Origin: Folioceros fuciformis
Taxonomy: Eukaryota; Anthocerotophyta; Anthocerotopsida; Anthocerotales
Length of the DNA: 64,000 nucleotides
Reading direction: 5' to 3'
Assembly: GCA_049999805.1 (NCBI GenBank)
Contig: JBNGIO010006373.1
Location: 217,172 to 281,171 of the forward strand
A program made the translations under genes and the position numbers. Below are positions 54,341 to 64,000 of this stretch, piece by piece (the stretch's first letter is position 1; each line of letters starts with the position of its first letter). Below the pieces are notes generated by a model. That model had not been told where the DNA came from. It saw only the letters and a list, made by a program, of their open reading frames with translations, and ran no database searches.

Positions 54341-56801
54341 ATGGATGATGCGCATCAGATTGTCCTGGTTGGTTTGGAGCAGGCGGGAGTAGTCCTACCC
54401 TCCAATGTGGTGGGGGCTCAAGATATAGGTCAAGCAGATCTGGTGGCCATCTGCTCTCAGGCTGTCTCGCTCGTGAGAAATGTAGGCGCGGCATCGAAGG
54501 TTCTGCCAACGGTGTTGCCCAGTGCTCTGGCGGAGAAATTTCGCGTTTGCACCGACCTGGCTGGAGCCATCAAGCAGCTTGGATATTCGACCGATCTCAG
54601 CTTCCATCAGGCCTGCGCTCTTCTCCTCGCTCTTTGGTTGCTGCTCCAGTCTTGATGTTCTACGGGTTTCCCCCCCTGCGAACTGTTGCACCCATGTGGA
54701 ATGTGAAAGAGATGTAGTGTGGCAATTATGCAGGACTGGATGGTGAAGCCGTGAAGGAGTAGAATGTGACACTTCAGGTGCTGCTACTGCATGCAGTTCC
54801 TGTATCCTTCGAAGGCAGACACGCATCGGTTGCTGCGGTTTTTGCTGGACAAGCTTTCCAAGACTTCCGCGTCCGGGCGGAACCGTGGGAGCCGCAAGGG
54901 CCGGGGTGGCCTTGGAAGGAGAAGAAACAGCGATGAGGAAATTGGTGGATCCAGTGTCGGAGCAGCTGTACGACAGAGCTTGTCTCAATGGCGGGATGCG
55001 ATCAACTGGAGTGAAGGGAAAGATGCGGGGAGCAGGGCCGTAAGGGAGTGGAGGAGAGAGGAGCCGTTGGAAGTTGGCAGTGTGAGGAGACCAGCAGCTA
55101 CCTTCTCAGCCTTCTTAACTGCCAGAGCAGAGTCTCGGGACGTCCTGGTTCCTTTCGTGTTGGAGCTGAACGCGCAGAGGGCTTTGAAAGCTACGTCGTA
55201 CAGTGAAAGCCGGTTTGTCCATGATGCAGCTGATGGAGAGCTAGGGAAGGAGGATCAGGGCTTAACGTTAGAGAGGCGAAATGCACCCGAAGCCACACCA
55301 GATAAGCGAGCAGGAGTTGGGAGTAGCTTCTTGAGATCTGTGAAGTTCACAGATGGAAGGGAGTGGAGCCCTGTTTGGAGCCGTGATCTTGAGAGTAAGG
55401 TTCCTGCTAAAGCAACTAAGGTTCCTAACCGGGAAGGGGGTCCTGCAGCGGCTCCAGGAGAAGCCGGAGCCTTCGAGCTGGAACAGAAGTTCTCTGGGCT
55501 TAGCATACAAGCAGAGAAGGTTGACACCGAGCTTACCGCGTTGGGGTTTTGCATTGTCGACATCTTGCTGTTTCTTACAACTTTTGCATGTACTGGTGCT
55601 AGATCGAAGAAGTGATAAGGAATCTGCAACACAACGTGGAGACAACGCTTGTAGACAACAAAGTTGCAACTGATACTGCACGCTTGCGAGACGAGAATGT
55701 CCAGCTGCTGGAAAGGGCTGTGAATCTAGCCTTGCACAGTAGAGACCCGCCTGAGGCATCAATATGGGCATTGGAGTCCAACATCAGAGAGAAGGAGGTG
55801 CACATTGCAGGCATGGAGGCAGAATGGTTAGTGCCAAGTCGTAAGGTGCTTGCAGAGGTTCTGTAGCATTGCTCTTTATACTTACCCTGAAGCCCGGACC
55901 GGGGCTGGTACTGGTACCTCAGGGGAATGGTGCGATCTGCTCTTGAAAACGAGAAGGCTGAACTGGAAAAATCAGCATACTCCAACAAGGATGCGTTTCA
56001 CTCCAAGCTAAAGGTCATGAAGGAAATCCGTCAGGAGATGAAGCGAGTCTCTCTAAAGATTCACTCTCGGTGAGTTGAAATTCTAAGAAATTCTGTCATT
56101 AGCAAGTTTCCTTTGTTTCTTAACTGTGAAGCCTGGATCTATTCGTCGTTTTGAGTGGCAACCATGTCAGCATTAGGAGTTTTGCCGCCTCTTGATGCGT
56201 GTAAGTGCGAACCCACGTGTGATGATCCTGGAGCATGCAGGGAGCAGGAGCAGAGTGCCATGACATCAGAACTCAAGGCCCTGAAGGGTGCAGCCAGAAG
56301 CACGTATGTGAGGCGGATCTCCGAACTCATAAGAAACAGCAAAAAGCAAGATGCAGACATCACCCGCATCATTAACGACACCCGTGACCTACAACGAGAT
56401 AGCAACGCAGCCCAGGATCGCCTTCGCCGAAGTCACGCCCTTGTGGACGAGCTTGTTTTCAGGTAAGTCTCAGGCTGCATGTCAGCCCTCTGCCTTTCCC
56501 TTTCAAGCACTCCCTCCACTGCTGCTTAGACCAACTGTTTCCCCGACGATTGCTTCCTGGCAGGGATGCAAAGCATGATGCAGTATGCAGGCAAGCGTAC
56601 ATGCTTCTCAGCACCGTCCACATGAACTTCGCGGACATTGTAGACAAGGTGTACGAAATGGACAAAACTGGGCGGGAGGTGACCGAGCTACAAGCCATCC
56701 TGGAAGATCTGGAGAAAAGATCTCTGGACGCCAGCAGTGTCCAAGCAGATCTGAATGCTGTGGTCAGTGAGAATAAGACGCTAGAGACGTTAGTGGCTTG
56801 A
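54341..56801 (+). CDS. CCDC22: CCDC22 homologue (CCC/Commander complex subunit), multi-exon
   Basis: CCDC22 pairs with CCDC93 and COMMD proteins in the CCC complex, which works with retriever in endosomal cargo recycling. The N-terminal calponin-homology-like domain is recognisable: MDDAHQIVLVGLEQAGVVLP, LAGAIKQLGY and FLYPSKADTHRLLRFL. A disordered linker of about 200 residues follows (55,000-55,520). Then come coiled-coil exons: VIRNLQHNVETTL, ALENEKAELEKSAY...KLKVMKEIRQEMKR, RRISELIRNSKKQDADITRI, and the terminal VCRQAYMLLSTVHMNFADIV...VSENKTLETLVA. The stop is at 56,799-56,801. The first intron (54611-54796) appears to begin with GC, not GT; the junction HQ-FLYPS is fixed by family alignment. 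Remaining introns are GT-AG. Confidence 0.9.
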
Positions 56802-56807
56802 ATTCCC

Positions 56808-56871
56808 AGCTGTGTGGCCGGTGGGGTATATTATGTTAACTCAAGAGAGAATCTAGCCACCGGCCACAGCT
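56808..56871. repeat. Imperfect inverted repeat just after the CCDC22 stop
   Basis: AGCTGTGTGGCCGGTGG (56808-56824) pairs with CCACCGGCCACAGCT (56857-56871) apart from a two-base bulge, around a 32-nt loop. It could fold in the CCDC22 3' UTR. Confidence 0.7.
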
Positions 56872-57386
56872 CGGGTAGATGGACACGGACAGTGTAGCAG
56901 ACACGAACTGGGTGGAGGGTGATGTCATACACCCACCGTGGCCAGCCAAGTTCCAGCGGGCTTTATGTTGAACTGGTGACAGAAGGCCCCACCTCGGGCA
57001 GTGCCCGAATCCTTATCGTGAGGCATGGCTGTCCTGGCACCTGGACGCGTGTCCCAGAATTAAGGTCTCCGTGGCGGTGGGACCCCTGTCAAATAATGTC
57101 GCATGGTTTGGGTTGATCACGCTGGGAACGGTCCGCTGTTTGAAATCAGCGGCACTAATTTAAAAAAGCGTCCCGCTTATCTATATTGATCGCCTCTAAG
57201 GGGGAACTTCTGGCGTGGAGACCGCGTAATAAATTCAACCTCTTCGAATCGATAGTTTACCAGCCCTAGGCAGACCGAGCGAGCGGGATCGAAGGCGAAG
57301 GATTTCTGCACGTCTTCCGCAACGGATCTGCGTGTCCTCGTCGGGAGTGGAGTCGAGATCGAGCGGGTACTCACGGGCGCTGAGCC
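56872..57386. other. Intergenic region between CCDC22 and ARL8
   Basis: CCDC22 3' flank and ARL8 promoter/5' leader. No motif identified with confidence. Confidence 0.55.
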
Positions 57387-58698
57387 ATGGGAATATGGGA
57401 GACCTTTCTCAATTGGCTGCGCAGGTATCCCGCTTTGTCATGGCCTTCGTTTGAGTGATTTGTATGCATGCTTGTGTACTCGGGTCGTGGCTGGTAAGGT
57501 AAGCATTCGGATCGTGCAAACACCCGGCACTGCTGGCCTTGCGGATGTGGGAGCTTGGAACTCACCTCAGCCAATTCTCATTTGGAGATCGTTGCACGCT
57601 GGGCTGCGCCCGGATGCGGCAGGAGTACTGGAAATATGGGAGTCTGGCTTGTCGGGAGGAGATGGAAGTTGAAATTCGCTTTCGTGTCATTTGTGTTGGT
57701 TGTCACGTCCGATTTTTCACCGGTTTTTGCAGCCTATTTTTCAAGCAGGAGATGGAGTTGTCGTTGATAGGGCTTCAGAATGCTGGCAAAACCTCGCTTG
57801 TCAACGTCATTGCGGTAAAAACAAAGCGGATTTCGTTCTTCGCTTTCTGTTTCACCTCCCCTGCTGGAGCTCGTCTGCTTCCGGTTGTGTTCGCTCATTT
57901 TTGTGGTTTTGGCTACAGACTGGGGGCTACAATGAGGACATGATACCCACGGTGAGTATAGTCCGTTCACTTTTTGGCTTGGCAGAGCGGAATTCGTTGG
58001 GCCCGCTGTTTCCATATCCCTTCATTGGATTAGGAGCGTGCCTGTGAGGGGGCTGTGTCATTAGCTCATTTGCAAAGGTCTCGTGATTGGGAACCTCAGG
58101 TAGGCTTCAACATGAAGAAGGTCTCCAAGGGCAACGTCACGATCAAACTCTGGGACCTTGGAGGCCAACCTCGTTTCCGCAGCATGTGGGAACGATATTG
58201 CCGTGGGGTGTCAGCGATTGTGTAAGGACTTTCATGTGATGGAGTTCAGATTATAACGTCCAGGACACAGTTGTCTGTTCGCCGTAGTAGACCTTGTTCT
58301 CACTGGTGTGAGCTTGTTTGCAGATATGTGGTGGATGCTGCGGACAAGGATAATATTCCTATATCCAGAAATGAGCTTCACGACCTACTGAGCAAGGCCT
58401 CTTTGAGTGGGATCCCCTTATTGGTCCTGGGAAACAAGACCGACAAACCCGAAGCCCTCTCCAGGCAGTCGTTGATTGATCAGATGTGAGTTTTGATGTA
58501 ACGTCGGTTTCAGTTTCTGGGCGCTTAGATGAGTTCTACAGAAAAACATTTCACTATTCTTCGTCTGCTCGTACCTGCAGGGGCCTTGCAGGGCTGGCCG
58601 ACAGGGAGGTTTGCTGTTACACTATTTCCTGCAAAAATTCTACCAATATTGACATCGTCATCGATTGGCTAGTTAAACATTCAAAAACCAAGAGTTGA
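57387..58698 (+). CDS. ARL8: ADP-ribosylation factor-like GTPase ARL8 (184 aa, 6 exons)
   Basis: ARL8 is an Arf-family small GTPase of late endosome, lysosome or vacuole membranes. Plant ARL8 is also a host factor for tobamovirus replication. Exons are 57387-57424, 57733-57814, 57919-57951, 58100-58221, 58324-58485 and 58581-58698, all GT-AG, 555 nt, giving exactly the family length of 184 residues. Motifs: [12 protein letters not shown] amphipathic N-terminus (no myristoylated glycine-helix of Arf type), G1 GLQNAGKTS, switch I TVGFN, G3 WDLGGQ, G4 NKTD (most plant ARL8 have NKID), G5 SCKNSTN. The sequence is nearly identical to flowering-plant ARL8 over most of its length. It follows CCDC22 by about 585 bp on the same strand. 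Confidence 0.97.
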
Positions 58699-59298
58699 CG
58701 TTCGTTTTGACGGGAAGATTTCCTGACGAGTTGAACGTGCTGTAGAGGGTGGGTAACTGGGAGAAGTTACATTGCAGTACGAATGAATGTGCTTTACTTC
58801 CAACGATTGTGTCACCTTAGCCACTCATGTAAACGCATCATGTATCTCAGGCAGGATGACACTTTGACTTCTGTTTTGCAAAGAAGCTTTGTAACATATA
58901 GCGGGATTTATTTTCTTTCTTCAATCGAGTCATGTATAAGTGACTGAAATGATTAAATGTGCTTCCCTCGGATCAAATATTGTGGTGCGCTTCGAAACGA
59001 AGTGCACAAAGAATTTAAACAAGCATGGTGCATGAATAATAATATTCGTCCTGCATCTGTAATGTTTTCCTCGAAAGTACAGTCCAGCTCTTGAGTGAGT
59101 TACCTCAAACCTGGGCCCTGTACATTATCAGTATCAGACAAAGCAAGGTTCCTACCGAGATGAACACAACAACCTTCACAACGTGCAGTTGTCGCAGGAA
59201 GGACTAACGTAATGGAAAGTACCTTTCTCATACCACTAATCGGACGTGGGAAAGTCACGGGCTCCAAGTTCAGGCTCAAGTTATGGCTCAACTCCCAT
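58699..59298. other. Convergent intergenic region between ARL8 and NUP188
   Basis: Shared 3' flanks. AT-rich, no feature recognised. Confidence 0.6.
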
Positions 59299-62200
59299 TC
59301 AACAAATTCCCGGATGTGCTACTAGAATAGTCCGCCTCAACGATTGTAATGAACTCTCCAAAGTCTTCTGGCCTTCGACAGCTGGAAGCAAGTTGGCAAC
59401 CCCAACCCAAAACAGTGAGAGACAACATTGCAGAGCTTACCAACAGCGAACAAACCAAGCAAACGATCTCACAAAAAAGTCTAATGCCGCTTACCAGTAA
59501 GCAGAGCCTTGAACTCTCTAGAGAAGTCATCGGAACGAAGTGGAAGAGGGGTTACATTACAGGTTCGCCATAGGCAAATTTCCAAACACAAAGACTTCTC
59601 CAAAATGCTGAGGAGTATACAGCAGAAGTCTTGCACGTGTCCCTCCGTTGCTCTCCCAGCCTTGTTAGTAAATACATCAATAACCACAGACATGGCCTGA
59701 TCCTGAGAACAAAACATCACCAGCACTGTCAATGAAGAGCAATTTGTCCTTTCATACATATGAATATACCTTGCGAAGAACCACAGCCGTACTAACTGGA
59801 AGGTCACTCACTTGCAGGTTGTGCAGAATATCTGGAGCTGGTAGTTCTGGAAAGTGAACTACATCAAGGGGTCCACCGGACGACACTCTTGAAACAGCCT
59901 GCTGCACTTGCTTGCACAAGAACCTAAGCAACAAAGCTGCTAATTTATATACCTCCATGGCAACCAGATCCGAATACTCCGAACATGGCACCTGGATGCC
60001 GCCAGAACTATAACTCTTTGCTAGGATCCCTGAAGATGATGGGCTGCATGACAATCGAAGCGGTGAAGACGTTTTTGAAGGCGATGGGCTGCGAGAGCCA
60101 GAAGCACGAGAAGGAGTCTCACTTACTACAGAACCTCTTGCAGCAACTGCAAACCAGGCACAGCTGCTACCTATAATGGATGGTCTGCTCTGAGCAACTT
60201 TTTCTTCCTTAAGCACAGGGCAGCAACTGACACTTGCATCCCCTCGATGAATTCCAGGCCTGGTGAAACCTTCCTTTGCAATAAATGCTAAAAGATGAAT
60301 GGTCACCTCCCCGTACTGCGACAGTGAGTCCTGAGAGAAATGAAACCACAGTGACTGATGATTTGAAAGTTCACAAAGTAGGGAAACCACTCTCTGGGTC
60401 TCTTCCAGTGCACGAAGACTAGTATGTGGGTGTTGAACTTTGGCCTTCTTCCTGCCCTGTGCATCCATAGAAGATATTGGAGAGCAGAGTGCAGACAACA
60501 TATTGTCCTTCTCATATCCTAAATATGTCAAAGCTCGCTCTGCAATGTCCTCACTAGCACATGACCGCATTAATGCCGTCACTACTGATACACTCAAACC
60601 CCAGAGTCCTTCCTGACCTCTCTTCTGTTTATGCCACACAGCAAAGGGACCCTCTATGTATGTGCTGGAAGCAGCACTGACTCGTAGTTGCTCACTCAGA
60701 TGCATAAGATATGAGAAAATGCCTGACGATACCAGCAGCTCTCCACCAGGCCTTGTGTAAGAGAACGATAAGCAGGTGTTCAGCATCAACTTCAAGTATT
60801 CCGGGCCCTTGTCCAGCCGCATTCGAGACAAGGCAAGTTGCACAGGGAAATTGTTTTGCACAATAGGAAGCCATCGTGGCGGTGCCAGGAAACCTTTAAT
60901 GAGCAGATTAACCCCAGCTAGTGCGATGCTCACATAGTCTTCATTCTCAACTGCAGCGCATAACAGAGGTAAGAACCCTAGGCCCACAAGCGTGACATCT
61001 GCAAAGGTGTCGCCTATTGATTCAGCTCCTTGCGATTCCTGCTTCTCTGGTTCTTCAGTGCTAGACATATAAATCCTATTCAATGCCAGTACAAAACTAC
61101 TGCACAAGCTGATCACGAGCCCTTTGGTCAGCTGGGACAAAGTCTGAACCCCTAGCACGAGCTTCAGGCATGCTACAACTGTCCGGATGACCCTAGCACA
61201 GAGACCCAGGTGCTTCCTCGACATAGACGAAGCACCCGCATTGCGATTGCAAAGCCATCGAACTAACTCTAGAAGTAGTTCCGCTTGTGCAGAGATGAAG
61301 CTTGGCATATAACCTGTTTGATCCCCCAAAGGTACTACACCTACCACTGCGACTTCTATGTCTTTACAAAGAGTGTCAATGCCAGATTCCACATCAGATT
61401 CACTCCACGTCTGATTTCTTATCGTAGATCCACCATGGATCTGCACAACCACAGCTTTCACTGTCATTCAAGAACTTATAGCACCGGAAAACTTTATCCT
61501 CTAATAAACAGCACAAGATGACAGACATCCAAGACGCCAGACGAAGTTCCAGAATGAAGTTGTAAGTACCAATTGCTTGTCAAAAATGGTGACAGTGAGT
61601 AACATTGAGAATGCCCTCAAAGCAGCCAGCTGTGCATCACCCAATGCAGCCATTTCATTAGCGTGCCTCATGGAGCGCAATGTATTCTCTGCCTCAGATG
61701 GTGGCAGAACTTGGGGGCCGTCCGATTGGGGCCACCACTCATACCCCAACTCACTCTCTAAAGCGAAGGTATTGTACAGAAAGCTGTCCCCATATGCAGG
61801 ATATAAATATGCCATTCGTTGCTCTGAATTCGGGTTCAGTAAAATATCAAACTCATTGTTCCTCAAATAATCTGCAATCTGTCGGAATGGCCCTGCTGGT
61901 ATTGGTCGTCTCACAAGGTCACCTTGAAGGTGATGATACAGGTCACTCATGAGCATAGTTTGCAGTTGCTCACCATAGCTGAGAACAAACAATAGAGGAA
62001 CTTCAGTGATGGACAGAAGCTCCCGACATTTTCCTTTCTGAACTTCAAATGTTTAGCAATGTAAGTAAAAACCTGTTGAAGGACAATACCTATATCCTCG
62101 AGCAGAATACTGGCCTAAAAGTTCAACAAAAGGGGGAAGCTGGAAGACCTATGAGAAACAACACGAACTTATGTCAGATCCTTGAAAACTGTCAACAAGC

Positions 62201-64000
62201 CTTCAGAACATGTTCAGCCAAGTAACGCATACCTGCATCGCTGCCTGTCTTATCCTCCCAGCCAGGGAGGAACTTAGTCCCCTGTCAGTACCAGATAGAA
62301 TTTTACTCATTAATCCCACAACCATGACTCTTGTATCATCCTGCATACAGCAGAAAACAAGTAGCACACACCCCTGATTGTTAGCACAGGCAAGTCACGT
62401 GGACAGGACGTCACTAAATAGGCAACAAGGGCCAGTACATCCCGACAGCATATAATGAGCGAGTTTTAGTACCTTAGCATGTTGGATAGCATCTTTATCA
62501 AACAAAGTACCCGAATAGACATGCAACATGTTTCTGGTCTCCAAAAGGCCACGCCATTGTTTAATAACATCCACAGCACCAGACTCCTTGCTGACAAAGG
62601 GTTTATTGTTGGTCTTGTTCTTCTCCTGACTCTCATCGGCCGTTTTTTCACTTTTGGAATCAGCGAGATACAGAAGGTGCTGCTGTAAGAAAATATCGTG
62701 CGCCAAAAGGTTAAATACAGTAGCCTCACACCGATAAAGGTGAGCATAGGAGAATGTTTCCTGGTTACTCATGCAGGCCCTAAAGGGCTCCCCGGAATCT
62801 ATTCCGACAATGAGGTTGGACAAGGGTGTGTTTGAGCAACTGGACGAAACACAGCCAGCCAGAATCTTCCAGAATCCTTCACGAGTCCTAAGATTCTCTA
62901 TCACATGGAAATACTCCATGCCACCTTGCCAAAATGAGGCCATCAAGTGGAGTACATGGGCTAATATCTTGGGGCGGCTGCAAGCACGCAGAGTATCCAG
63001 GCTATTAACCGCAACAAAAGCACCATGATAACAAACATCAAAATGCAGACTAATGCGACATACCTATGTAACAGAGTCGCAGCTTTCGCCAGGTAGCCCC
63101 ATAGCACATGAAGAACCTCACAATTGTCAAGAGAAAACTGCATATTGGATTTCAGATCCCTTTGGGAAGACAGCAGGGGTCCTTGCACCCCAGCAGAACC
63201 TGATCTGTCCTTCGAAGGCTCTGAAGGGAAGATCAAGAACTCCACCAGTGCAGGCTGAACAAGTGGAATTATAAGTGAAGAACGGTACACTAAATTCCTA
63301 TCATGAATCGGCTTGCGGGCTGAAAATTCACTTCAAAGATTCTCAACTATGATAAGCGAGGACTTCCAGTCATATTCTCAACTACCTCAAATACTGGGTA
63401 AAATACCTGAAATCTTATAGCGGTCGCAACCAAATCAGAAACAGCTTCAAACAGTGGATAGTTAGAGTATGCGTTTTCCTCAGCCAACAATTTGGCAACC
63501 ATAAACCTAAGCGGTTTCCGCTGCAAAAGACAAACTAGTCATATCAGAAAAGCAGAATATTATGTGCTGGTGAAAGGTGAAGATCGGGGGTAATCAAATT
63601 GCCAGTTCGACCAAGTAATTGCAAACCTGTTCAGCCAGTATGTAGGTTGCTATACTTATGGGATGAGGGCGTGCCATGTGAGACGACATACAGAGGCTAG
63701 TCAATGCCTTTGCACTGGCCAATTGAAGGTCCTGTCACCACCATACATGCTAAAGTCAGAGAGCCCCGAAGATCAGGTCACCAGTTGCTCTAGAAAGGTA
63801 ATTATTGCTTCTCAATTGCTCACCACATTGCGAGGGAAGTCTAAGTATGACGCTATGACTGCCACAACAGGCATCGGACCAGCAGCACGGCGAAAGAGCG
63901 TATGCCACAACATCGACAAGCCCGGATGATCCTAGATTCCAAAACAGAACGTTGTTCAAACATTCAAACTACAGACTACTAGCAGAAGATAGCTGCTCCA
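59299..64000 (-). CDS. NUP188: Nuclear pore complex protein NUP188, C-terminal part (truncated by window end)
   Basis: A large alpha-helical inner-ring nucleoporin. The stop is at 59299-59301. Terminal exons are 59299-59381, 59495-59702 and a long exon from 59812 to about 61,450. Further exons lie near 61,560-61,990, 62,460-62,940, 62,960-63,290 and on to the window edge, so the N-terminus is outside. The most diagnostic stretch is VVHFPELPAPDILHNLQ followed across an intron by DQAMSVVIDVFTNKAG, which matches the plant NUP188 C-terminus. The long exon is helical (LLCELSNHQSLWFHFSQDSL, WFAVAARG) with a serine-rich insertion of about 60 residues (SPSPSKTSSPLRLSCSPSSS). Most upstream exon borders are approximate. 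Confidence 0.87.

Noticed and set aside
1-64000. tRNA, rRNA or CRISPR features
   Set aside because: I looked for B-box-like GGTTCGAATCC contexts, rRNA-like blocks and spaced direct repeats and found none that could be supported.

Overview
The window is nuclear DNA of a land plant, very probably a non-seed plant. Evidence: spliced plant-type genes with short introns (commonly 70-190 nt), a plant WAT1-type transporter, an ASCL/LAP6-type sporopollenin polyketide synthase, plant ARL8 and NUP188, and two giant PPR editing factors whose C-terminal domain is not the usual DYW but the KPA...GRP ('DYW:KP') variant. That variant is known from hornworts, ferns and lycophytes that perform U-to-C organellar editing. 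Together with the compact introns and high gene density, a hornwort is my best guess (inference); a fern or lycophyte is possible. Two N-gaps show a scaffolded draft assembly.

Layout. 0.7-6.6 kb (-): a multi-exon transmembrane channel-like (TMC) gene with a long repetitive N-terminal extension. 7.0-11.1 kb (+): an intronless PPR-DYW:KP gene. 11.8-13.8 kb (-): the intronless ribosome-biogenesis GTPase NOG1. 14.3-17.9 kb (+): a second PPR-DYW:KP paralogue. 18.4-42.9 kb (+): the giant AAA+ ribosome-biogenesis ATPase midasin (MDN1), with many introns. 43.5-45.3 kb (+): a WAT1-related EamA transporter. 45.7-47.6 kb (-): a type III polyketide synthase. 47.6-53.7 kb: gene-poor, with two PPR relics in opposite orientations, a LINE-like relic and tandem repeats. 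53.7-54.1 kb (+): a small unidentified two-exon gene. 54.3-56.8 kb (+): CCDC22. 57.4-58.7 kb (+): ARL8. 59.3 kb to the window end (-): the C-terminal part of NUP188.

Most striking is the domain architecture of the two PPR proteins. Each carries, ahead of the PPR tract, a module matching the 'PDF motif' of the organellar single-strand DNA binding (OSB) family. It is followed by a PPR tract built from near-identical 102-residue S-P-L units with an almost invariant 306-nt period, and then the KP-type deaminase-like domain presumed to perform U-to-C editing. A relic at 49.9 kb keeps part of the same PDF module followed by the same PPR units, so the fusion is an inherited architecture and not a chance neighbour. 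NOG1 and MDN1 both act on the pre-60S ribosome but lie in the same window probably by chance. The remaining genes are unrelated housekeeping or specialised-metabolism loci.
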